From Streptomyces sp. NBC_00193 (GTDB taxonomy: Bacteria; Actinomycetota; Actinomycetes; Streptomycetales; Streptomycetaceae), in the NCBI RefSeq assembly GCF_026342735.1, contig NZ_JAPEMM010000001.1, positions 4,154,001 to 4,218,000 of the forward strand: a stretch of DNA of 64,000 nt, written 5' to 3'. The position numbers were made by a program, and so were the translations under genes. The notes below the pieces were generated by a model. That model was given only the letters and a program-made list of their open reading frames with translations, had not been told where the DNA came from and did no database searches. The number at the start of each line of letters is the position of its first letter. Within the stretch, counting starts at the first letter, position 1. This document shows positions 8,788-16,193 of this stretch, piece by piece.

Positions 8788-10710
8788 ATGACCGAGTCGG
8801 TCTTCCCTCAGCTTGAGGCCCTGCTTCCGCACGTCCAGAAGCCGATCCAGTACGTCGGCGGTGAGCTCAACTCCACGGTCAAGCCGTGGGAGAGCGCCGA
8901 CGTCCGCTGGGCGCTGATGTACCCGGACGCGTACGAGGTCGGGCTCCCCAACCAGGGCGTCATGATCCTGTACGAGGTGCTGAACGAGCGCGAGGGCGTG
9001 CTCGCGGAGCGCACGTACAGCGTGTGGCCGGACCTCGAAGAGCTGATGCGCGAGCACAAGGTGCCCCAGTTCACCGTGGACAGCCACCGCCCCGTCTCGG
9101 CCTTCGACGTCTTCGGGCTCTCCTTCTCCACCGAGCTCGGCTACACGAACATGCTCACGGCGCTGGACCTCGCGGGCATCCCGCTGGAGGCGAAGAACCG
9201 TACGGTCGACCACCCCATCGTGCTCGCGGGCGGCCACGCGGCCTTCAACCCCGAGCCGATCGCGGAGTTCATCGACTGCGCGATCATCGGCGACGGCGAG
9301 CAGGCCGTCCTCGACATGACCGAGATCATCCGCGCGTGGAAGGCCGAAGGCCGCCCGGGCGGACGCGAAGAGGTGCTCCTGCGCCTCGCGAAGACCGGCG
9401 GCGTCTACGTGCCGGGCTTCTACGACGTCGAGTACCTGCCGGACGGCCGCATCGGCCGCGTCGTCCCCAACCGCTCCGGCGTGCCGTGGCGCGTGTCCAA
9501 GCACACCGTCATGGACCTCGACGAGTGGCCCTACCCCAAGCAGCCCCTGGTCCCGCTCGCCGAGACCGTCCACGAGCGGATGTCCGTGGAGATCTTCCGC
9601 GGCTGCACCCGCGGCTGCCGTTTCTGCCAGGCCGGCATGATCACGCGCCCCGTGCGGGAGCGAAGCATCACCGGCATCGGCGAGATGGTGGAGCGCGGCC
9701 TGAAGGCCACGGGCTTCGAGGAGGTCGGCCTCCTGTCCCTCTCCTCGGCGGACCACACCGAGATCGCGGACATCGCCAAGGGCCTGGCCGACCGCTACAC
9801 GGACGACAAGGTGGGCCTGTCCCTGCCGTCGACCCGCGTGGACGCCTTCAACGTGGACCTGGCCAACGAGCTGACCCGCAACGGCCGCCGCTCCGGTCTG
9901 ACCTTCGCCCCCGAGGGCGGCTCCGAGCGCATGCGCAAGGTCATCAACAAGATGGTCTCGGAAGAGGACCTGATCCGTACGGTCGCCACCGCGTACGGCA
10001 ACGGCTGGCGCCAGGTGAAGCTGTACTTCATGGTCGGCCTGCCGACCGAGACCGACGAGGACGTGCTGCAGATCGGCGACATGGCGGTCAACGTCATCGC
10101 CAAGGGCCGCGAGGTCTCCGGCCAGAACGACATCCGCTGCACCGTCTCCATCGGCGGCTTCGTCCCCAAGCCGCACACCCCCTTCCAGTGGGCCCCGCAG
10201 CTGTCGGCCGAGGAGACGGACGCCCGCCTCGGCAAGCTCCGCGACAAGCTCCGCGGCGACAAGAAGTACGGCCGCTCCATCGGCTTCCGCTACCACGACG
10301 GCAAGCCCGGCATCGTCGAGGGCCTCCTCTCCCGCGGCGACCGCCGCATCGGCGACGTCATCCGCGCCGTGTACGAGTCGGGCGGCCGCTTCGACGGCTG
10401 GCGCGAGCACTTCTCGTACGACCGCTGGATGCAGGCCGCGGAGAAGACCCTCCCCGCCTACGGCGTGGACGTGGCCTGGTACACGACCCGCGAGCGCACC
10501 TACGAGGAGGTGCTCCCCTGGGACCACCTCGACTCCGGCCTGGACAAGGACTGGCTCTGGGAGGACTGGCAGGACGCCCTCGACGAGACCGAGGTCGAGG
10601 ACTGCCGCTGGACCCCGTGCTTCGACTGCGGCGTCTGCCCGCAGCTCGACACCAGCATCCAGATCGGCCCGACGGGCAAGAAGCTGCTCCCCCTGTCGGT
10701 CGTGAAGTAG
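8788..10710 (+). CDS. TIGR03960 family B12-binding-type radical SAM protein
   Basis: 640 residues. The radical SAM cluster motif CTRGCRFCQAG puts the [4Fe-4S] ligands at Cys273, Cys277 and Cys280; a cobalamin-binding-like Rossmann region precedes it (VLAGGHAAFNPEPIAEF). A further Cys-rich tail, FDCGVCPQLD, near the C-terminus could bind metal. The reaction of this family is not established to my knowledge. The usual partner (TIGR03936) is normally adjacent or fused but here lies 4.4 kb downstream. I chose ATG 8788; GTG 8785 is equally possible, and a TTG at 8749 is less likely because TACGCT (8744-8749) looks like the -10 box. Confidence 0.93.
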   Translation: MTESVFPQLEALLPHVQKPIQYVGGELNSTVKPWESADVRWALMYPDAYEVGLPNQGVMILYEVLNEREGVLAERTYSVWPDLEELMREHKVPQFTVDSHRPVSAFDVFGLSFSTELGYTNMLTALDLAGIPLEAKNRTVDHPIVLAGGHAAFNPEPIAEFIDCAIIGDGEQAVLDMTEIIRAWKAEGRPGGREEVLLRLAKTGGVYVPGFYDVEYLPDGRIGRVVPNRSGVPWRVSKHTVMDLDEWPYPKQPLVPLAETVHERMSVEIFRGCTRGCRFCQAGMITRPVRERSITGIGEMVERGLKATGFEEVGLLSLSSADHTEIADIAKGLADRYTDDKVGLSLPSTRVDAFNVDLANELTRNGRRSGLTFAPEGGSERMRKVINKMVSEEDLIRTVATAYGNGWRQVKLYFMVGLPTETDEDVLQIGDMAVNVIAKGREVSGQNDIRCTVSIGGFVPKPHTPFQWAPQLSAEETDARLGKLRDKLRGDKKYGRSIGFRYHDGKPGIVEGLLSRGDRRIGDVIRAVYESGGRFDGWREHFSYDRWMQAAEKTLPAYGVDVAWYTTRERTYEEVLPWDHLDSGLDKDWLWEDWQDALDETEVEDCRWTPCFDCGVCPQLDTSIQIGPTGKKLLPLSVVK

Positions 10711-10726
10711 CGCACCCGCACCCCGT

Positions 10727-10778
10727 CCGCACGACGACGGCCCGCCCCGATCATGGGGCGGGCCGTCGTCGTGTCCGG
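10727..10778 (+). terminator. strong perfect hairpin terminator, copy 1
   Basis: An 18-bp perfect stem (10731-10748 with 10755-10772) and a 6-base loop follow the radical SAM gene. The 52-base segment recurs almost unchanged at 13842-13893, on the other side of the next gene. Confidence 0.85.
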
Positions 10779-10787
10779 GGGTATCGC

Positions 10788-10793
10788 TAGGAT
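10788..10793 (+). promoter_or_regulatory. -10 box TAGGAT upstream of the repeat-protein gene
   Basis: TAGGAT is the classic streptomycete -10 hexamer and lies 64 bases before the start codon, giving a leader of about 57 bases. The position for a -35 falls in the right arm of the preceding terminator and does not resemble TTGACA, so an activator may be needed. Confidence 0.4.
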
Positions 10794-10856
10794 CCGCTGA
10801 CCCCCTAGCCCCTGTGATCGACACGCGGCGGGGGCCATGAATCCTGGGGGGATCAC

Positions 10857-13841
10857 ATGCTGCAGCTCTTCAAGGACGTCCGCTGTCGGGGGAGAGGCGG
10901 ACAGCAACGCGTCGTCGCACTCGTCGCCCTGATCATCGCCGTCCTGGCCACCCTCGTCGGACCCGCCGGCGTGGCCACCGCCGCGATCGCACCGAAGGAC
11001 GGGGAACAGGCCGTCGCCGCTCCGTCCGCACCCGCGACCGGGCCGGCCGGGCCTACGGTCGAGGACGCGCTCACGGCCACGCCCGAACCGAAGGCGCCGC
11101 CCGCCAAGCCCGAGCCGAAACCGCGGGACCCCGCGACCGAGCAGGCCGCGGCCGCGCGCGAGATCAGCCGCACCGCGGCCGCCGACACCTGCTCGGGCGC
11201 CCTCGCACCCGACACGGTCTACACCTGCACCAAACCCCAGGGGACCGGGCCTTTCCGGTTCACGTTCTCACTGACGGCGGCGACCGACCTGGTGCTCGTC
11301 CGGGCCCTCGCCCTCGACGCGAGCGGAGCGTCCGTCACACTGACCGGGCCCGACGGATCCGTGGTCACCTGCACCGAAACGGGCGCCCAGGAGAGCTGCC
11401 CGACGAGCAAGGCGGGCGCGTACACGCTGGACGTCAGCCGCCACTCCTCCTCAAGCGGCTTCTCGGTCTCCTACCGGTCGCTGGTGTCCAGTGCCACCTG
11501 CACCACCGTGGCCGCGTCCGCGGCCACCCTCGGGGCGCCGAAGCTCTTCGAGGCCACCGTGGCCGCCGGCTCCACCGGTGACTGCTACCGCCTGCCGACG
11601 AACATCGTCACCGGCTCCGTCCTGCGGGCACACCTGACCTCGTACCAGGTGCAGGGCACCGTCTACGACGCCTTCGGCAAGCAGATCTGCTCCATCCGCG
11701 ACGACAGGTCGCAGGGCGTCGACTGCAAACTGACTGGCGCTGCTCCGTACACCGTGCTGATCAGCCAGGACTACGGACGGAGCGCGGCCTACGGCCTCAC
11801 CGTCGCCCGCCTGTCCAACGCCGCCCGCTGCCCGGTCGTCGACGTGCAGGCCTACGGCACCGTCCCCGACGCCACCTCCAAGGCGCCGTGCCGGAGCCTG
11901 CGGGTGACCACCGCCGGGCCCCACTCCTTCGGCCCGACCGAGACCCCCTCGTGGACCTCCGGGCAGCTCTACCGGCCCAACGGAACGGCGGCCTGCACGC
12001 CGAAGCTCCTGAAGCCGTGCAACCTCTCCGTCGGCACCTACACCTGGGCGCGGGACGCCGACAACACCGGTACGGACGCGTACGGCATCTGGTTCTACGC
12101 GACGAACCAGTCCACCGGCTGCACGAACGCCCGTGACGACGGCTTCGCCTCCGGGCCCGCGACCGGCTCCTTCACCGGACTGGGCCAGCGGCTCTGCCGG
12201 ACCCTCCCGACGGCCACGGGCAAGGGCCTGTACTTCTACGACAGGCCGCCGGCGGTTGGCGGTGCCGACGTGAGCACGACGGTCTACGACGCCAAGGGCC
12301 TGCAGCAGTGCGAGCTCACGGCTCGCTTCGCCATCTGCAAGCTGACCGGCACCGCCCCCTTCCGCGCGGTGTTCAACGGCCCCGCCACGGGCAGCTACCG
12401 GGTGACTGTCCAGGGCACCGGCAACACCGCCGGCTGCTCGACCTGGAACAGCGCCGCCTTCGGCCCCTCCCCGGGCACCAGGGTCGATCTCACCGCCGAC
12501 AGCCCGGTCAAGTGCCTCGCTCTGGCGGCCGGCAAGCACTCGACCGCGGAGATGGTCGACTACACGAACGCCAGCAAGCGGGTCAACGCCTCGGTGTGGA
12601 TCTTCGACGCCGCCGGCAACCCGGTGTGCATCATGGTCGGCGATTCCACGGCCAGCTGTGTGTTCCAGGCCGCCTCCGCCTATTCGGCGATGCTCGTCGG
12701 CAACGGCCGCTCCGACAGCTACCAGCTGGTCCGACGGGACATCTCACAGACCGCGAAGTGCCCTGCGCCCAAGTCGCTGACCGTCGGCGGGGCGTCCACC
12801 GGCTACACCTTCAAGTCCGCCCTGGACAGCACCTGCGTGCAGTTCAAGACGGCCACCACCGACAAGCTCGCGATCTCGGCGCGGACCCCCGAAGCGGCCT
12901 ACCGCACTGGCGCTTTGCTCATCGTGGTCGATGCCACTGGGAAGTTCGTGTGCCGGCAGTGGGCCAACGCCTGCCGGGTCACCGGCTCGACGGGGTACCT
13001 CGTCTACGTGCTGGCCTCCGGCTACGACGGCAGCACACCCATCGCGGCGCACATCGACACCTGGCGGGTCGCCACCGCGGCCGGCTGGGCGCCGGAGTGC
13101 ACCACGAAGCGCATCGGGGCGGAGAACTTCCCGGTGCGCGGCGGCACCCTGACCGAGGATGCGGCGGGCTACTGCGCCGTCGCCGACATGAAGCCGGGCC
13201 AGCGCTTCGACGTCTACGGCACGCACAACAGCGTGGCGACCGTGTCCAATCCCAACGTGGAGATGCTGAGCACCACCGGTTTCACGGGCTCGGACATCGA
13301 CCCGCTGGTCCAGTGCGGCAACAAGAACGTCGGCGACTTCGACTTCTACTGCGAGACCTCGACCAGCGCCCCGAAGGGCGAGTACCTGTTCCTGCTCAGC
13401 GCATACACGGCGGCGACCCCGCTGAAGTACCAGATGCAGGGTGTCTGCTCCTCAAGCTTCACCCCGTGCGCCGTTCGGCCGAAGCAGGCCGACGCCACTT
13501 CGCTGACCCCGGCGACGAGCCCCGCCCAGACCCTCACCAAGGTGACTCTGCGCGGCACGAATCTGACCCTCGGTACCGACGTGGAATTCAGGTCCGCTGA
13601 CGGCGACATCAGGATCTCGTCCGCCATGGTCAGAGCGGCATCGGTCAACGCCGCCGGAACCGTGCTCGTCGTGCAGGTCAGCACCTTCGGCGCCGCGCCG
13701 GGTACCTACGACCTGGTGCTCGACAGCCCCGGGTACGCCTCGGGCACCCGCTCACCGGGCTACCTCCCCGGCGCCTACAAGGTCACCGCGGCCCCGCCGC
13801 CCGCGCGGACCCCGCCCGGCGGACACCCCCTGGCGAACTGA
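10857..13841 (+). CDS. secreted protein with seven four-cysteine repeats and a C-terminal IPT/TIG-like domain
   Basis: 994 residues. A basic N-terminus and hydrophobic core (VVALVALIIAVLATLVGPAG, about 19-38) ending near ATA look like a Sec signal peptide. A Pro/Ala-rich linker (about 45-100) precedes seven repeats of about 98-116 residues starting near Cys111, 214, 324, 422, 527, 635 and 747. Each repeat has four Cys in the order C-x(15-30)-C-x(30-50)-C-x(7-14)-C, a VYDA.G-like strand and a YxLxV ending, suggesting disulfide-bonded beta-sandwiches. The last about 90 residues (LTKVTLRGTNLTLGTDV) resemble an IPT/TIG fold. No catalytic motif and no LPXTG are visible. Function unknown. It starts at ATG 10857 after a G-run Shine-Dalgarno. 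Confidence 0.85.
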   Translation: MLQLFKDVRCRGRGGQQRVVALVALIIAVLATLVGPAGVATAAIAPKDGEQAVAAPSAPATGPAGPTVEDALTATPEPKAPPAKPEPKPRDPATEQAAAAREISRTAAADTCSGALAPDTVYTCTKPQGTGPFRFTFSLTAATDLVLVRALALDASGASVTLTGPDGSVVTCTETGAQESCPTSKAGAYTLDVSRHSSSSGFSVSYRSLVSSATCTTVAASAATLGAPKLFEATVAAGSTGDCYRLPTNIVTGSVLRAHLTSYQVQGTVYDAFGKQICSIRDDRSQGVDCKLTGAAPYTVLISQDYGRSAAYGLTVARLSNAARCPVVDVQAYGTVPDATSKAPCRSLRVTTAGPHSFGPTETPSWTSGQLYRPNGTAACTPKLLKPCNLSVGTYTWARDADNTGTDAYGIWFYATNQSTGCTNARDDGFASGPATGSFTGLGQRLCRTLPTATGKGLYFYDRPPAVGGADVSTTVYDAKGLQQCELTARFAICKLTGTAPFRAVFNGPATGSYRVTVQGTGNTAGCSTWNSAAFGPSPGTRVDLTADSPVKCLALAAGKHSTAEMVDYTNASKRVNASVWIFDAAGNPVCIMVGDSTASCVFQAASAYSAMLVGNGRSDSYQLVRRDISQTAKCPAPKSLTVGGASTGYTFKSALDSTCVQFKTATTDKLAISARTPEAAYRTGALLIVVDATGKFVCRQWANACRVTGSTGYLVYVLASGYDGSTPIAAHIDTWRVATAAGWAPECTTKRIGAENFPVRGGTLTEDAAGYCAVADMKPGQRFDVYGTHNSVATVSNPNVEMLSTTGFTGSDIDPLVQCGNKNVGDFDFYCETSTSAPKGEYLFLLSAYTAATPLKYQMQGVCSSSFTPCAVRPKQADATSLTPATSPAQTLTKVTLRGTNLTLGTDVEFRSADGDIRISSAMVRAASVNAAGTVLVVQVSTFGAAPGTYDLVLDSPGYASGTRSPGYLPGAYKVTAAPPPARTPPGGHPLAN

Positions 13842-13893
13842 CCGCACGACGACGGCCCGCCCCGACCTCGGGGCGGGCCGTCGTCGCGTCCGG
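13842..13893 (+). terminator. strong hairpin terminator, copy 2
   Basis: A 17-bp perfect stem (13847-13863 with 13870-13886) immediately follows the repeat-protein stop codon. It matches the segment at 10727-10778 at all but four positions, three of them in the loop. Confidence 0.85.
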
Positions 13894-13945
13894 ACCCGTG
13901 GGTGTTACCCGCAACGGCCGGGGCTCCTACGGAGTCCTTATCCGT

Positions 13946-15034
13946 ATGGAACTGGAAGAGGCACGCGCACCCGGGGGAGAGGGCTGCCTGGTCGGAGTCG
14001 TGCGGATCCCCGTGAAGATCGTGGCGGTGCTGATCGTGCTGCCCCTGCGGATGGTCTGGGATCTGCTCGTCGCCTTCGCACGGATGCTGAACCGGACCGT
14101 CCTCGGGCCGCTGGGGCAGGGGTTGCGCAGGCTGTACGAACTGCTCCTGCTGCCGGTGCTGCGGGGGACCGGGTGGCTGATCGGGGTCCTGTTCAAGCTG
14201 GTCTTCTACTGGCCCTGGGCGGGTCTCTGGCGTTACGTCGTGCTCCCGGTGGGGCAGGCCGCGTACGCGTACCTGCTGCGGCCGACGGGCTTGGGGCTCT
14301 GGCGGTACCTCCTGGTCCCGGTCTGGGAGTACGGGCTGCTGCCCGCCGGGCGGGGCATCGCATGGCTGCTCGCGGGCGCGGTCCGGTACCTGTTCGTACT
14401 GCCGGGCGGCGCGCTGTACCGCTACGTCCTCACCCCCGTCGGGCACGGGCTGCGGTGGCTGGGGCGGGGGTTCGTCGCCGGAGTGGCGTGGGTGGGCAAG
14501 GCGGTGTTCGTCTGGCCGTGGGTGGCGCTGTGGCGGTATGTCGTACGGCCCGTGGCGGGTGGAGCGTGGCGGTATCTGCTCGCTCCGGTCGGGCGCGGGG
14601 TGTGGGCCTACTTGGTCGTGCCGGTCTGGCAGGTGCTCGTTTCGGCCTGGCATCTCGCGGGGCGGGTGAGCCGGGCGCTGGGGCGCGGGCTGGTGCGGCT
14701 GTGGAGGTGGGCCGTCGTGCGGCCCGCCGGGTGGCTGCGCCGGCACGTGGTCACTCCGGTCGGGAACGTGCTGCGCGCAGGGTGGGCCGCCGGCCGCCGC
14801 GGCGTCCGCGCGGTGCACCGGCAGGCGATCGCTCCCGTCGGCCGTGCCGCCGCCGAGGTGTGGCGGACCACCCGCCTCTCGGTGCGCGAGGCCCGGGCCG
14901 ACGTACGGCGGGCGCTGTTCGGGGGGCCGCCCCGGGAACCGGCGAGGTCACGGGCGCGTACTCTGGGTAGTAACAGAGCCGCAGGCGACACACCCGCCCC
15001 CGAGATCTCCCTGCACAAACAACAGCAGGGGTGA
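13946..15034 (+). CDS. WRY-repeat, tryptophan/arginine-rich predicted membrane protein
   Basis: 362 residues from ATG 13946 (GGAG about 11 bases upstream). The middle is a chain of short hydrophobic units with the pattern LWRYVVxPV / WRYLLxPV, about 17-20 residues each. A block of about 45 residues starting at YWPWAGLWRYVVLPV recurs exactly 101 codons later as VWPWVALWRYVVRPV, showing an internal duplication. Trp, Tyr and Arg punctuate each helix, which suggests interfacial or reentrant helices rather than standard channels. The last 80 residues are basic and hydrophilic. I do not recognise a functional family. It lies between two genes that are normally neighbours. Confidence 0.7.
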   Translation: MELEEARAPGGEGCLVGVVRIPVKIVAVLIVLPLRMVWDLLVAFARMLNRTVLGPLGQGLRRLYELLLLPVLRGTGWLIGVLFKLVFYWPWAGLWRYVVLPVGQAAYAYLLRPTGLGLWRYLLVPVWEYGLLPAGRGIAWLLAGAVRYLFVLPGGALYRYVLTPVGHGLRWLGRGFVAGVAWVGKAVFVWPWVALWRYVVRPVAGGAWRYLLAPVGRGVWAYLVVPVWQVLVSAWHLAGRVSRALGRGLVRLWRWAVVRPAGWLRRHVVTPVGNVLRAGWAAGRRGVRAVHRQAIAPVGRAAAEVWRTTRLSVREARADVRRALFGGPPREPARSRARTLGSNRAAGDTPAPEISLHKQQQG

Positions 15035-15160
15035 GCCGGAGGGCAGGCGTGGCCGGCAGGCCCCACAGACCTCAGGGCGACGCGCGAGCCGCGGAGCCCC
15101 GCACAAGGAGATGAACCACTGGGCAAGCGACAGCCCGAAGGCCCGCCTCCCGCACCGGTA

Positions 15161-15952
15161 GTGCAGCGCATCCGTCTGCGCTACACCAAGCGCGGCCGCC
15201 TCCGGTTCACCAGCCACCGGGACTTCCAGCGTGCCTTCGAGCGGGCCCTGCGCCGCTCCGAGGTGCCCATGGCGTACTCGGCGGGCTTCACCCCGCACCC
15301 CCGCGTCTCGTACGCGAACGCCGCCCCGACCGGGACCGGCAGCGAGGCCGAGTACCTGGAGATCGCCCTCGCCGAGGCCCGCGACCCCGCGGTCCTGCGC
15401 GAGCTGCTCGACGAGTCGATGCCCGTCGGCCTCGACATCATCGACGCCGTGGAGGCGCACACCTCCGGTCTCGCCGACCGGCTGACGGCCTCCGTGTGGG
15501 AGCTGCGCCTGGACGGCGTGGAGCCCGGGGACGCACAGAAGGCGGTCGAGGCCTTCCTCGCGGCCGAGGCCGTGGAGGTCCAGCGCCGCACCAAGAACGG
15601 CATGCGCACCTTCGACACGCGTGGCGCCGTGGTCAGTCTGGAAGTGGTTCCCGTTACGGGGACCGCGGAGGCTGATAGGCCCCTGGACAATGCTTGTGCG
15701 ATACTGCGGCTGGTTGTTCGGCATCTGACACCTGCCGTGCGACCCGACGACGTCCTGTCCGGTCTCCGAGCTGTGGCCGACCTAACGCCGCCGGTCCCCG
15801 CTGCGGTGACCAGGCTGGCGCAGGGGCTCTTCGACGAGGAGTCCGGCACGGTGACCGACCCGCTCGCGCCCGACCGCGAGGCTGTCACGACCGCCCCACC
15901 CACGGCGGCCGCAACCGCCGACGCGAAGGCGCCGGAAGGTCCCGCCGCGTAA
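15161..15952 (+). CDS. TIGR03936 family radical SAM-linked protein (DUF2344)
   Basis: 263 residues from GTG 15161. The opening QRIRLRYTKRGRLRFTSHRDF is characteristic of the family, which occurs next to or fused with TIGR03960 radical SAM proteins. GTG 15161 has no Shine-Dalgarno. A good AAGGAG (15105-15110) lies eight bases before an in-frame CTG at 15119, which would add 14 residues beginning GKRQPEGPPPAP, an N-terminus I recall from homologues, so the true start is probably that CTG. I keep the first conventional codon as the coordinate. The C-terminal about 50 residues are a low-complexity Ala/Thr/Pro tail. Function unknown. Confidence 0.88.
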   Translation: MQRIRLRYTKRGRLRFTSHRDFQRAFERALRRSEVPMAYSAGFTPHPRVSYANAAPTGTGSEAEYLEIALAEARDPAVLRELLDESMPVGLDIIDAVEAHTSGLADRLTASVWELRLDGVEPGDAQKAVEAFLAAEAVEVQRRTKNGMRTFDTRGAVVSLEVVPVTGTAEADRPLDNACAILRLVVRHLTPAVRPDDVLSGLRAVADLTPPVPAAVTRLAQGLFDEESGTVTDPLAPDREAVTTAPPTAAATADAKAPEGPAA

Positions 15953-16112
15953 GGAACGCCGTCGTCGCGCAGCCCTGGGACTCGGGAGCCACCTGGGTCG
16001 GGCCGCGCACAGACCTGAAGACTTGAAGACTTCCGCCAGGCCGTACGGACTACACGTACGGAACCGGCGGCCATTGAACTGAGCTCCCGTGTGGCGAACG
16101 CGCCCCGGAGGC

Positions 16113-16139
16113 CGGTTCCGCGCTCATTACGCGGAACCG
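16113..16139 (+). other. hairpin in the rne 5' leader
   Basis: A perfect 10-bp stem (16113-16122 with 16130-16139) with a 7-base loop lies 55 bases before the rne start. E. coli rne mRNA carries leader hairpins used for autoregulation, so this is a candidate for the same kind of control; that is inference only. Confidence 0.4.
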
Positions 16140-16193
16140 TGCCGGACCGGAAGTCAGCCGCGGCGCCCGGGAGCGTGACGGGAGAAACCCCGC

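Noticed and set aside
10857..13841. LPXTG/sortase-anchored or enzymatic secreted protein.
   Set aside because: No LPXTG or LAXTG, no C-terminal hydrophobic stretch with basic tail, and no hydrolase motif are visible.
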